Shown here piece by piece: positions 26,501-35,356 of a stretch of 64,000 bases of DNA (within the stretch, counting starts at the first letter, position 1; each line of letters opens with the position of its first letter). The stretch lies in contig JAAYAX010000015.1 of the NCBI GenBank assembly GCA_012719175.1, positions 1 to 64,000 of the forward strand, read 5' to 3'. The notes beneath the pieces were generated by a model. The model did no database searches, had not been told where the DNA came from, and saw only the letters and a list, made by a program, of their open reading frames with translations. Origin of the DNA: Methanomassiliicoccus sp. (GTDB taxonomy: Archaea; Thermoplasmatota; Thermoplasmata; Methanomassiliicoccales; Methanomassiliicoccaceae). Position numbers and translations under genes: made by a program.

Positions 26501-27656
26501 GCTCACTGTCGGTGACGTGGGCGGCCAGTCCCACCAGGCGGTCCTCGATGTAATCGTACTCCACGTCCAGGAAGACCCGCACCATACGCTCTCCCTCCGG
26601 GCTCACATGTGCGGGGAGAAGGCCTGGTCCAGGGTGCCCCATCGACATGACTCCGAAGTCACCCTGCTGGTTGCCGGACATGTTGGACCGCCGGGCCCTG
26701 GCGCGCACGATGAGGTTTCCAAGGTCGGAACTGAAACCGATGGTGCGCCGGAGCACGGCCGCGCTTTCTCCCTTTTGATCGAGGTCGGCCAGGTCATCGA
26801 TGGTGGCGATGCCTGCCTGACGAAGCATGCGGACCTCCGAGGGATCTATGCCCAGCAGCTCCAGGCGCCTCCGGCGGGCGCTGTCGGGCATACAGATGGG
26901 GCAGTGCACACAGGCTCCGCACTTGGCGTCGAGGCGGTAGCTGAGGTCCTCCAGATCGGTTCGTGCGATGCGGGCCAGGGGACCGCTCTCAGAAAGAAGG
27001 TTGCGAAGGTCCCCCATCTCCTCCTCCAGGTCCAGCGAGTTCAGCCCCAGAGCGTCCTGGACCACGTTGGTCTCGGGATCTATGCGGGCGACCACCGACT
27101 CCAGGACCACGTCGGCATAGTGAGCTCCGCCCACCTCCAGCCCATGTTGTTCGAGGTGATCCCCCACCATCAGCCTGTACGCTCCCAGCTGGACGCGGTG
27201 GTATGTCTTGTCCCTGCGGCTGGCCTTGCACTCTACGATGCGCAGGACGGGCAGACCGTCCCGCCATCCCAGGATGAGGAAGTCCATCCTTCCGGATAGG
27301 ATGAAATCACCAACCTCGCCCTCCATCTCCACCTCCCGGGCGAAGACCTCGGAGCCGGGCGCCGTTGCCCTCAGGGAGTCAAGGAAACTTTGCCAGGGGA
27401 TCCGGCACTCCCCTTCCGGGGGGCAAGGGTTCAGCAGGCGGACCCTTTTCCGCAGGGATCGCTCCAGTTCCTCCTCCCTCTCCGTCCCGCGGACGGCCAG
27501 GATGGGATTCAGGGGGCCGCGCACCCGGCCGTAGAAAGGAAAGCGGCGGGCGATCTCGGACTTGTCCAGCCTCAGCTTGAAGCTGCGCTCGCAGCAGTGC
27601 TGATCGACATACTCGCCGATATCGGTCACAACCACCAGGCCCTTCTTGCCGCTCAT
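23583..27656 (-). CDS. TM0106-type RecB nuclease / RNase H-like / SF1 helicase fusion
   Basis: A 1357-residue protein. Residues ~1-270: PD-(D/E)XK nuclease of RecB type (GRMDFLILG, then IVECKAS and VQLGAYRLMV), with a cysteine set made of HCC near residue 22 and CGACVHCPIC near residue 250, likely a [4Fe-4S] cluster as in Dna2/AddB. Residues ~330-520: RNase H-like exonuclease fold (VFLDVEYD, YTWSQGDMGHLIDACNRC). Residues ~900-1340: SF1 helicase with Walker A GPPGTGKT near 925, Walker B MIDEAS, GDHKQLSPI, TYRLTPELT, TVERLQGGE and NVIFSRARE. Role: DNA end processing or repair; defence is possible but unsupported by neighbours. Single gene. Confidence 0.85.
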   Translation of the reverse strand: MSGKKGLVVVTDIGEYVDQHCCERSFKLRLDKSEIARRFPFYGRVRGPLNPILAVRGTEREEELERSLRKRVRLLNPCPPEGECRIPWQSFLDSLRATAPGSEVFAREVEMEGEVGDFILSGRMDFLILGWRDGLPVLRIVECKASRRDKTYHRVQLGAYRLMVGDHLEQHGLEVGGAHYADVVLESVVARIDPETNVVQDALGLNSLDLEEEMGDLRNLLSESGPLARIARTDLEDLSYRLDAKCGACVHCPICMPDSARRRRLELLGIDPSEVRMLRQAGIATIDDLADLDQKGESAAVLRRTIGFSSDLGNLIVRARARRSNMSGNQQGDFGVMSMGHPGPGLLPAHVSPEGERMVRVFLDVEYDYIEDRLVGLAAHVTDSERSLLTPIDGDRTPDPQLKEVIGKEEDGPAMRSQEVVRLVMSAWTGDVGEDDRAEREMISGFFDELVDAIVRAGGSGWRPMHLYTWSQGDMGHLIDACNRCGGPLLHHLTELLGCRAECRADLEQTIYTPLVDEIRHKFTVGYTGLSPVIATSARWFGSSRFHWTRTVNGRATDLSYVMRRDIFDFRTALAMDPEGEWCDRDAPGAQSGFFEVRTYYSSDVNAPYWYAMWDALPRRVGKDNLLPRALEDYRRGGTAPTISAFLLAKCQALRWIEERMYTNNHIEKPPIPLGELRHIGTHFTSRYDIVEASLDFLRLDHHVKRAAWLIDSLRSPSARVADGSALPLRGLFRYEEHDQEHVGGEVDLELFGLDPQTYFASCTLDEGSFVRLAPYSGNVERSQTIRELLSLGVTATVKVLDRERGAFQAAIVRSGRSDPVRGRYILPSFGRDLKDGDLVLVGESLSNYARARVDAWLNDHGASPIVRWFDPQGPTVPVRERMNDTTLAGLQTVLATMDLNGHGLDEVQLRSCMDGLECTVQLLLGPPGTGKTNTAAAAVLARLAARPRRKLFLLSANTHTAVDELTARIRDTSPRFLREADLTGLEHLPHRVLRLVSRDTLPKEGEVGTWDDMKVREEMERGDVVLCGTVGELLKMAERFQRSSPMCADGLMIDEASMMVFPDFLALATLLAEDGEIMLVGDHKQLSPITSHDWEEESREQVTALAPHHSCYQAVSGLSNRTPPGAIGKSALTVTYRLTPELTHLISGVYALEGVKLRSRKQQEIKNAEISSLSDLWHEKGVYLVVHDESCSRKSNLFEARLIHDIMDAWRVEEHEVPPGTVSVITPHRAQRGLLRSMLEKDFRYHLKLIDTVERLQGGECETIIVSGTQSDAGAITGSAEFILDLNRTNVIFSRARERLIVVCSRSLLDSMPADVDDYASSYLWKHLRSVCDTTVLRVPGYEHKVEVRVPGRFWN

Positions 27657-27725
27657 CGCACGCCCTCAGGTGGCACCGGGGGTCCATCGTGACCTAGCCC
27701 GATGCCTGGAGACGCTAACGCATCC

Positions 27726-29267
27726 TCACCACTTGAACCTGATGAGCAGGTAGACCGCCAATCCCACGGCCAGTATGGAAACGCCCCAGCCTACCCATAT
27801 CCACGTCTCGGAGGAGAACGGGGCCCATTGCGCATCCCCCACCACCACCGTGAGCTCGTTGGAGATGGAGACCCGGGACGAGGAGTCGGTCACGGTAAGG
27901 GTTACAGAATAGGAGCCGGGATTGTCGTAGGTATGGTTCACATCCCTCATGGTGCTGGTGGACCCGTCATCGAAGTTCCAATGGTAGAAGTATGGCCCCG
28001 TGCCACTGGAGACCGAGCTGGTGAAGGGCACGGTCAGGGGGGCAGGCCCAGTGCTGGATCCCTGCTGGATGATGACCTCAAGTCCGTCCTCCGAGGTCAC
28101 CGTGATCTCGATGTCCTGCGACGTCGCCTCCTTCATGGAGGAGTCGGACACCTTCAGGTGCACGGTGTAGATCCCCGGTTCGGAGTAGTTATGCACAGGT
28201 TCCTCCTCCTCGCTGTAAGCCCCGTCGCCGAACGTCCAGTTGTATGAGATCGTTCCTGTGGCGTTCTCCACAACGCTGTAGAAGCTAACATCCAGCGGAC
28301 CCATGCCGTAGGAGACGGAAGAGGAGATGCTGGTCTTAAGGTCCAGGGTCATGGACGCCACGATCCTCAGGTTGGGGGAGGTGGTCGTCCGGCCCTCGCT
28401 GTCGGTGACGTTCAGTTTCACGTTGTAGGTGGCAGGGTCCGTGTACTCATGAAAGGGCGACTCCTCGTTGCTGGTGGACCCGTCACCGAACTGCCATAGG
28501 TACGTGTACGGAGATACTCCGTACCGGGGTGTGGCACTGAAGGTGATGTTCAGGGGCACGGTGCCTGCGGTGGTGGAGGCGGTGATGTTCACCTGGAACG
28601 CCGGGGTGATCACAATACCGGCGCTGGTATTGGTGACCGTTCGGCCGTAGTTATCGGTAATGATGACCTCTGGAGAATAGGTGCCCGCCTTGGCGTAGAC
28701 ATGGTTGACCGAGCTTCCGGTGCCGGTGGTACCATCGTCAAAGTCCCACTCGTAAGTGTAAGGTGCGGTGCCACCCGTGACGTCGGCCGTGAGGGCGACA
28801 TCCACCGGCGCCTGGGCCGTGGAGACGCTGGAGGTCACGTTTACGTCCAAGGCTGCGCTGGCGCAGACGAACGTGAAATCAAGGCTGGGGGTAAGCTCGT
28901 AGGGGTCGCCCTCCGTGCTTCCCGTGACCCTCACGGTGCCGCTATGAGGTCCTGGCGCCAGGTCGGAGGGGATGTCCACGGTATGGTTGAAGGTCCGGGT
29001 GTAAGGGAACGTTTTTATCTCCAGGATGCCAGAGAACAGCACGCCGGTGTAGCCCCAATCAGCATAGAACACTGTCACCTGGGTTATGTTCAGGGACGAT
29101 ATCTCAGAGCCAGGCGCTATGACCATGGTGTACTGACAGGGCACGGACTCCCCGGGAAAGACCTCCTGCGGCGAGGTCTCGTCCAGAGTCACAAAGTCCG
29201 GCCAAGCGCCTTGTACAGATGGCGTCACGAACGCCACGGTCGTCGTTAATAGTAAAATCGTGAGCAC
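27726..29267 (-). CDS. PKD-repeat surface protein with C-terminal membrane anchor
   Basis: A 513-residue protein. An N-terminal hydrophobic signal segment (LTILLLTTTVAFVT) ends near a GAW cleavage site; residues ~135-480 hold four PKD domains, each with the YEWDFDDG/YLWQFGDG core; residues ~488-508 are a transmembrane helix followed by RFKW. The start is a GTG at 29267; the frame has no upstream ATG before a stop. PKD domains mediate cell-surface contacts. The gene is the left end of the sensory/surface island. The 29268-29554 gap downstream of the kinase gene shows no gene and one AT-rich patch near 29327-29345. Confidence 0.85.
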   Translation of the reverse strand: MLTILLLTTTVAFVTPSVQGAWPDFVTLDETSPQEVFPGESVPCQYTMVIAPGSEISSLNITQVTVFYADWGYTGVLFSGILEIKTFPYTRTFNHTVDIPSDLAPGPHSGTVRVTGSTEGDPYELTPSLDFTFVCASAALDVNVTSSVSTAQAPVDVALTADVTGGTAPYTYEWDFDDGTTGTGSSVNHVYAKAGTYSPEVIITDNYGRTVTNTSAGIVITPAFQVNITASTTAGTVPLNITFSATPRYGVSPYTYLWQFGDGSTSNEESPFHEYTDPATYNVKLNVTDSEGRTTTSPNLRIVASMTLDLKTSISSSVSYGMGPLDVSFYSVVENATGTISYNWTFGDGAYSEEEEPVHNYSEPGIYTVHLKVSDSSMKEATSQDIEITVTSEDGLEVIIQQGSSTGPAPLTVPFTSSVSSGTGPYFYHWNFDDGSTSTMRDVNHTYDNPGSYSVTLTVTDSSSRVSISNELTVVVGDAQWAPFSSETWIWVGWGVSILAVGLAVYLLIRFKW

Positions 29268-29554
29268 TAAGCTCCCTAGAACCTTATCGATCCGCGTTTC
29301 CCATCCCTCGTGCCATCAACGCACTTTTTTTAGATAATACTTACGAGAGTTGGCATCCTGGCCCAGTTAAGCACATGGCCAAGTTCGATGATCTAGCGTT
29401 GCGACAGACTCATGCTTCATAACGCTCCAACTCCCCCGGGCTCTTCCCAGATGCGGCGATCTGCGCCCTTGATCGGCCCGGCCGTCCTCACTGTCCGCTC
29501 ACCGAACAAGTCCAGCTACCGCCGTGTTATCTGCGTTAACGTACACAGCCTACT

Positions 29555-31783
29555 TCACGCGCGCCTGTACGAGCCGTGATGTATGGTGAGCTGAAAGGTG
29601 GCCCCGTTCCCGTCCTCCCCGACCTCCTGTATGAGTATTCCGGTGATCGCCAGGATCTCCTTGGAGAGGAACAGGCCCAGACCGGTCCCCTTGCCGAAGC
29701 CTTTGGTGAAGAGCCTCTCCCGGTCCTCCTGAGATATCCCTACTCCATTGTCCTGGAACGTGAGCAGCATGTCGCTACCTTCTCTCCTGGCGTCTAGGAC
29801 GATGCGTAGAGAGTCCTTACGGCCAGAGTACTTCACGCTGTTGTCCACAAGGTTGCGGAAGACCATGGCCAGCATGGGGTCCGCCAGGACGCTCAAACCT
29901 TTCAGGCCGGGGCCTACCTCGATGGTCCCGGTGCCGTCCAGCTTGGGGAGTTCCTGCACGATGTCCTCCATCGATTGCCAATGAGGGACCGTGGAACCCA
30001 TCCTCTCATAGTCCTTGGTGAAGTCAATCTGCCTGCTCACGTTGTGTATCGACCCCTCGACCTTCTTGAGCCGCTCCAGGACCGCGGGGTCCTCCGTCCT
30101 CATCATGGCCAGCTCCAGGTTCGCGCTCTGGATCTGGAGCTGGTTCTTGATATCATGGCGGGTGATGCTTCCCAGGAGGTCCAGCTTCTGCCTCGCCTTC
30201 AGGTATCTTATCTCGGCCTGCTTGTACCGGGTGATGTCCTGGTTGACACCGAAATCCCTGACCCTTGCTCCCCTCTGGTCCCTGAAGGAGTAGGCGCAGA
30301 TGAGGATGTGCCGCACCTCCCCGTCTCGACGTATTATGCGGTGCTCCAGTTCCCGGTAGTCATCGTAATAGGAGGAGGAGAAGGTCTTGGTGCGGAAGTT
30401 CTCCTGCACCCGCGGAAGGTCGTCAGGATGCACGAACTCTCGGATGTAGGTCTCCGCCAGCATATGGTAGCCACCCTCCCTTTGGGCATCGGTGGCTAAT
30501 AGCTTGTAGAAGCGATCGTTGAAGGTGTAGGTCCTGGTCCTCACGTCGTACTCCCAGGATGCGATGTCCGCCATGTCCATGGCCATAGACAGATGGGCCA
30601 TGGTGGCCCTCAGCTCTTCCTCCACCCTCTTCCGAGCTGTGATGTCACGGAAGAGTACCATGTCCTGGGGCTCGTCCTCCTCCGCTTCCTCCAGGGAGGC
30701 TACGGTTATGTGTCCCCAGACGATATGGCCGTCCTTGCGGATGTACCTCTTCTCCACATCATAGGTACTCCTCCTGCCTGCCAGGTACTCCTCCCGGAGG
30801 TCCATCCCCACCTCGAGGTCATCGGGATGGGCGAGATCGAAAAGGGACATTTGGCTCAGCTCCGAGCGGGAGTGCCCGAAGAACCTCACCAGCTCATCGT
30901 TGAACTCCTTGGGCGCACCATTGCGGTCAGTGATGGCGATCCCCACCGCCGCCTCGTTGAAGACGGCGCGGAACTTGCTCTCGCTTCGACGCAGCGCATC
31001 CTCCGACCTCACATGATCGGTCATATCGGTAACGTAGGCCAAGACGCCCTTGCCGTCGGGGAGGTCCACCTGGGTGAAGGCCACGTGAACGGGGAAACGG
31101 GTGCCGTTCTTGCGTACTCCGATGAACTCGGTCTCCGGCCTCCGGTACGGCCGATGCCCTGGACGCGTCATCAGGTCCGCGTCCTGGGGCCGGCCGGACT
31201 GTGCGATCATGTCCTCAACCGGGCGCTCCCCGATATCATTGGCATCGTCGTAGCCGAACAGGTCCAGGTGCCGGCGGTTGGCATAGGAGACGAGGCCCTC
31301 CTGGATCATCATGATGGCGACGGGGGCGTCCTCGATGATGGAGCGAAAACGCTCCTCGCTCCTCCGAAGGTCGAGCTCATTACGGTGACCGATGACCGCC
31401 TTCTTCACCTTGTGCTCCAGCTCCATGAACTGGGAGACGGGGTCCCCGCCCTTCTGAACGTAGAAGGTGACTCCGTAGTTCAGCGCCTCGATCACGACCT
31501 CCTCGCGGCCCTTGCCGGTGAAGAGGATGAAGGGGATGCTTGTATCCATGGCCCGCACGCTCTTGAGGAGCTCGATGCCGTTCATCTCCGGCATCTGGTA
31601 ATCAGAGATTATGGCCTCGTACGAGTTCTCCCTCATCAGCCTCCCCACGTCCAGAGCGGAGAGGGCGGTGTCCACATGCAGGTCCCCTGAGCGTTCCAGA
31701 AATGACTTCCCCACATCCAGGAGCCCCGCCTCGTCATCGACATAGAGGACCCGGTACATCCAGCGATACAATGGGTTGGTCAT
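29555..31783 (-). CDS. REC-PAS-PAS-PAS histidine kinase
   Basis: A 742-residue cytosolic protein. Residues ~10-125 are a receiver domain (acidic Asp16/Asp17, phospho-acceptor Asp61 in ISDYQMPE, Thr89, Lys111). PAS domains lie near 140-260, 265-390 and 395-520. The dimerisation helix has His543 in RHDIKNQ rather than the usual HExxN box, followed by an HATPase with VDNSVKYSG, DNGVGI and GKGTGLGLFL. No transmembrane segment. Phosphorylation of the receiver probably gates the kinase. The start may instead be MYRVLYVDD at 31759, which is where the paralogous gene begins and which fits the TATA-like TCTAGATAAAT at ~31784-31794. Confidence 0.9.
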   Translation of the reverse strand: MTNPLYRWMYRVLYVDDEAGLLDVGKSFLERSGDLHVDTALSALDVGRLMRENSYEAIISDYQMPEMNGIELLKSVRAMDTSIPFILFTGKGREEVVIEALNYGVTFYVQKGGDPVSQFMELEHKVKKAVIGHRNELDLRRSEERFRSIIEDAPVAIMMIQEGLVSYANRRHLDLFGYDDANDIGERPVEDMIAQSGRPQDADLMTRPGHRPYRRPETEFIGVRKNGTRFPVHVAFTQVDLPDGKGVLAYVTDMTDHVRSEDALRRSESKFRAVFNEAAVGIAITDRNGAPKEFNDELVRFFGHSRSELSQMSLFDLAHPDDLEVGMDLREEYLAGRRSTYDVEKRYIRKDGHIVWGHITVASLEEAEEDEPQDMVLFRDITARKRVEEELRATMAHLSMAMDMADIASWEYDVRTRTYTFNDRFYKLLATDAQREGGYHMLAETYIREFVHPDDLPRVQENFRTKTFSSSYYDDYRELEHRIIRRDGEVRHILICAYSFRDQRGARVRDFGVNQDITRYKQAEIRYLKARQKLDLLGSITRHDIKNQLQIQSANLELAMMRTEDPAVLERLKKVEGSIHNVSRQIDFTKDYERMGSTVPHWQSMEDIVQELPKLDGTGTIEVGPGLKGLSVLADPMLAMVFRNLVDNSVKYSGRKDSLRIVLDARREGSDMLLTFQDNGVGISQEDRERLFTKGFGKGTGLGLFLSKEILAITGILIQEVGEDGNGATFQLTIHHGSYRRA

Positions 31784-31832
31784 TTATCTAGATAGTGAAA
31801 AAAAGTGAGCATGCTACATATCGTTCTCTATG

Positions 31833-34106
31833 TTACCAGACCTTTGATGGCTCCTCTTGGCCGAGCTTGGAGAGGGTTCCGGGAACGTTCACGTACTTGA
31901 ACTTCCCATCGGGGACGAACATCTCGAACCTCACCCCTCGCCCGGGCTCTCCCGTCTCCCTGATGGTGATGCCAGTGATCGCCAGGATCTCCTTGGAGAG
32001 GAACAGGCCCAGACCGGTCCCTTTCCCGAACCCCTTGGTGAACAGCTCTTGCTTCTCCTCATGGGGTATGCCTACCCCGTCGTCCTCATATGATAGGACG
32101 ATACCCCCGTCCCTCTCCATGCAATCGACGGTGATGGTCATGGGGCCGCCTCCGTACAGTAGGCTGTCCTCCACCAGATTGTGGAAGACACGGATCAGCA
32201 TGGGGTCCGCCAGGACCTGCAGACCGGCTATCCCCTTGCCAATGAACAGGGCCTTTGCCGGCCGTTGCTCCTGCACGCACCTAACGATCTCCTCTATAGG
32301 CTGCCACTGCGGCAGGGCTGTGCCCATGCGCTGATAGACAGAGGTGAAGTCCATCTGTTCCTGGACGATGTTCACCGAACGCTCCAAGCGGCCGATCCTC
32401 TTCAGCTGCTCAGGGTCGGTGATGGTGGACCTCATCAGCTCCAATGTCGAGGTCTGTATGAGGATCTGGTTCTTGATGTCATGATGGGTCAGATCGCTCA
32501 AGAGATCAAGCTTCTGGCGGGACCTGCGCACCTCCTCCTCGGCATTCCTCATCTCGGTGATGTCCTGGTTGATCCCGAAGATCCTCCTGTGCTTGCCGTC
32601 CTCGCTCTGCCAGTTAGCGGACCGCACGAGGATGCGGCGCACCTCGCCATCGCGCCGCAGGATGCGGTGCTCGAACTGAAAGTAACCGATGGGGGGTGTA
32701 GAGAGCATGCTGTTACGGGAGTTCACCCTGACGAGATCATAGTCCTCAGGGTAGACGAACCTATGGAAGTACTCTATGGAGGACATTTGATATCCGCCCT
32801 CCCTTTGGGCATCGGTGGCGTAGATCCGGTAGAACTGGTCGTTGAAGGTGAAGGTGGAGGTATCAAGGTCCAGCTCCCAGGACGCCAGGGTGGCCATGTC
32901 CAGGGCCATGGACAGCTGCCCCATCGTGCTCCTTAGCCTCTCCTCCGCCCGCTTGATCTCGGTTATGTCCTGGGTTACGCCGAAGCCCATGGACCTCTTT
33001 CCGTTCTCGTCCTTCACGGAGATGGACCTAACGATGATGTGTCGTTTCTCTCCGTCCCGGCGGATGATGCTGTGCTCTATTTGCAGGAAATCCTGGCCAT
33101 ATTCGGGCTGACTAACGGCGCTCATGACCTCGACAAGACGGGGCACCTCCTCAGGAGGCACGAACGTCTCGACATAATCCTTGGCGGCCATGCGGTAGCC
33201 GCCCTCCCTCCCCGCGTCCGTGGAATAGAGCTTGTAGAACCGGTCGTTGAAGAGGAACGTACCGGTCATGGGATCGAACTCCCACGAGGCCAGGCCGGCC
33301 ATGTCTATGGCCATGGACAGCTGCCCCATGGTCCCCCGGAGCTCCTCGTCGGTCTTCTTGCGCTCTGTGATGTCGGTGATGAAGGTCAGGACCGCGGGCG
33401 CATCGGAGATGGTGACCTGCGCCGCCGTGACCTGTATGGGGAACTGGGTCCCATCCCTTCGCCATCCCAGGAACTCGACCTCGAAGGGCAGGGAACCACG
33501 ATCCATGCCTTGAGGAGGTCTCCATGCCTTCATTCCCCTATCGGGGGAGGTGATGAAATCGCATAGTGAGAGGCCGGTGTACTCCTCCGGCCTGGTGTAG
33601 CCGAAGATCTCTCGGTGCAGGGGGTTAGCGTACGTGATGACACCATCCTGCAGGATGGCGATGGCCACAGGGGCGTTCTCGATCAGGGAGCGGAACCTGA
33701 CCTCGCTCTTCTTGAGGGCCATCTCGGTCTTGTGGCCCACGATGGCGTTCTTCACCTTATGCTCCAGCTCCTTGAACTGGGAGATGGGGTCCCCTCCCTT
33801 CTGGACGTAGAATGTGACGCCGTTGTTCAGCGCCTCGATGACGACCTCCTCGCGGCCCTTGCCGGTGAAGAGTATGAACGGAAGGTCCTTGTACGCATCA
33901 CGAACCCGCTTGAGAAGCTCGATGCCGTTCATCTCGGGCATCTGGTAATCTGATATGATGGCATCGTACCGCTCCTCCTCCATCCGCCCCTCGGCCTCAT
34001 GGGCCGAGAGGGCCGTGTCCACCTTAAGGTCCCCGGACATCTCCAGGAACACCTGCGCTATCTCAAGGAGGCCACATTCATCATCGACATAGAGGACACG
34101 ATACAT
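31833..34106 (-). CDS. REC-PAS-PAS-PAS histidine kinase, paralogue
   Basis: A 757-residue paralogue of the kinase encoded 50 bp downstream on the same strand. Receiver: Asp8/Asp9 and phospho-acceptor Asp53. Three PAS domains; the second and third are near copies of each other (both open MGQLSMA.DMA..ASWE). The phospho-acceptor helix has His542 in HHDIKNQ, and the HATPase keeps EDDGVGI and GKGTGLGLF; the N-box is LVEDSLLYGG, lacking the standard asparagine (EDS in place of DNS). That may weaken ATP or Mg binding. The ending of ~20 residues after the HATPase is unique. No membrane segment. Confidence 0.9.
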   Translation of the reverse strand: MYRVLYVDDECGLLEIAQVFLEMSGDLKVDTALSAHEAEGRMEEERYDAIISDYQMPEMNGIELLKRVRDAYKDLPFILFTGKGREEVVIEALNNGVTFYVQKGGDPISQFKELEHKVKNAIVGHKTEMALKKSEVRFRSLIENAPVAIAILQDGVITYANPLHREIFGYTRPEEYTGLSLCDFITSPDRGMKAWRPPQGMDRGSLPFEVEFLGWRRDGTQFPIQVTAAQVTISDAPAVLTFITDITERKKTDEELRGTMGQLSMAIDMAGLASWEFDPMTGTFLFNDRFYKLYSTDAGREGGYRMAAKDYVETFVPPEEVPRLVEVMSAVSQPEYGQDFLQIEHSIIRRDGEKRHIIVRSISVKDENGKRSMGFGVTQDITEIKRAEERLRSTMGQLSMALDMATLASWELDLDTSTFTFNDQFYRIYATDAQREGGYQMSSIEYFHRFVYPEDYDLVRVNSRNSMLSTPPIGYFQFEHRILRRDGEVRRILVRSANWQSEDGKHRRIFGINQDITEMRNAEEEVRRSRQKLDLLSDLTHHDIKNQILIQTSTLELMRSTITDPEQLKRIGRLERSVNIVQEQMDFTSVYQRMGTALPQWQPIEEIVRCVQEQRPAKALFIGKGIAGLQVLADPMLIRVFHNLVEDSLLYGGGPMTITVDCMERDGGIVLSYEDDGVGIPHEEKQELFTKGFGKGTGLGLFLSKEILAITGITIRETGEPGRGVRFEMFVPDGKFKYVNVPGTLSKLGQEEPSKVW

Positions 34107-34306
34107 CCGGCACCACAGACTTCGCCATGCAAAAACCTGAGGATATTTATAAGGTTAAGGAAATAGGTATTGCATCTGATACCCTGGGGACCAAAGATGC
34201 TGGTTATTAATAAGGAGCGCCCCCCTTGCAGATGGTCACCTGTTCCATATATCTATAATGACAACATCATTCATACCAACAATTGAATCGCCAAGGTCAA
34301 ATATTG

Positions 34307-35263
34307 ATGAGTGCAATCGATGATGTCGTGGTCGTGCAGCCCGGGATCGTGACCTGCTCTCGATGCGGTAACGTCGTGAGCAGCTCCTACAAATATTGCC
34401 CCATGTGCGGAGCGATCCCGCTGGTGCCCAGGTTCGAGCCCACGCCGGTGAGCGTTTGCCCGGGGTGCGGTATCCTGAACCCCTCGGGAAGCAACTACTG
34501 TGCCCGATGCGGCTCCAGCATGAGGGTGCCGGTGAACCCGACCCCGATGCCGCAGCGTCAGAGCAGAAGGGGCATCGTCGTGGTGGCCGTGCTGTTGGTG
34601 GTGGCCGTGCTCATCCTATCCATGATGATGGTTAACATCCTGAATATGACCGGCTCCAACACCACAATGGGCTCAGGGGAGTCTAACTTCGTCTGGCACT
34701 ACGGCGGTGACACCTTCAGGCTGAAGGTGGACATACCCACCGACCTCTATCTGGAGTATGAGCGGGACTCCATCAGGAGGTATGCGCTCAACATCAACGA
34801 TGCCGTGGAGTTGAGCAAACGGTATGTGACGACCGACGAGACCATAGTCACCAACATATCCTCCATGCTCTACAACCGGTCCATGGCACTGGGATTGGAC
34901 GATGAGGCCAAGATCAACTTCGTACTATCATTCGTACAGTCCATACCGTACGTAGAGGATGAGGCCAGCGTGTCCCTGGACGAATATTGGCGGTTTCCGG
35001 TGGAGACCCTCTACGACAATCAAGGCGATTGCGAGGACAAGTCCTTCCTCTTCGCCTCTTTGATGGAGTCGATGGGGTTCGATGCGGTCATCCTGATCTT
35101 CGATTCCCATGCGGCAGTGGGGGTCGAATGCTCCGGCGTTTATGGGAGCTACTACAGCTATGAGGGGAACAAGTATTACTACTGCGAGACCACCGCTGAA
35201 GGTTGGGCCATCGGCGATATCCCTGACCAGTACGGGGCCGCGGACATAGCTCAGGTGAGCTGA
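34307..35263 (+). CDS. Double zinc-ribbon membrane protein with transglutaminase-like domain
   Basis: A 318-residue protein. Two zinc ribbons precede the membrane: CSRCGN...CPMCG and CPGCG...CARCG (about residues 17-70). One transmembrane helix follows (VVVAVLLVVAVLILSMMMV, ~92-112). The outer part has a transglutaminase/protease-like core with Cys in QGDCEDKSF and His in SHAAVGVEC, then a YYYCETT stretch. The ATG at 34307 is chosen over a TTG at 34283. It is the first of two paralogous genes of this type. The zinc ribbons would be cytosolic, the enzyme domain outside; substrate unknown. Confidence 0.85.
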   Translation: MSAIDDVVVVQPGIVTCSRCGNVVSSSYKYCPMCGAIPLVPRFEPTPVSVCPGCGILNPSGSNYCARCGSSMRVPVNPTPMPQRQSRRGIVVVAVLLVVAVLILSMMMVNILNMTGSNTTMGSGESNFVWHYGGDTFRLKVDIPTDLYLEYERDSIRRYALNINDAVELSKRYVTTDETIVTNISSMLYNRSMALGLDDEAKINFVLSFVQSIPYVEDEASVSLDEYWRFPVETLYDNQGDCEDKSFLFASLMESMGFDAVILIFDSHAAVGVECSGVYGSYYSYEGNKYYYCETTAEGWAIGDIPDQYGAADIAQVS

Positions 35264-35356
35264 GGTTTCGTTCGGCCCATAGCTCGCGGCAGCATCCGGG
35301 AATCAGTTTCATCTATCATGGGGTGCATCATATCGGCAGGTTCGATAGGGGTCTCG

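Noticed and set aside
25431-27299. Long open frame (622 codons) on the plus strand opposite the nuclease-helicase gene.
   Set aside because: The minus-strand frame has conserved helicase and nuclease motifs throughout; the antisense frame is histidine/glycine/valine-rich without any motif, typical of the mirror of a GC-rich gene.
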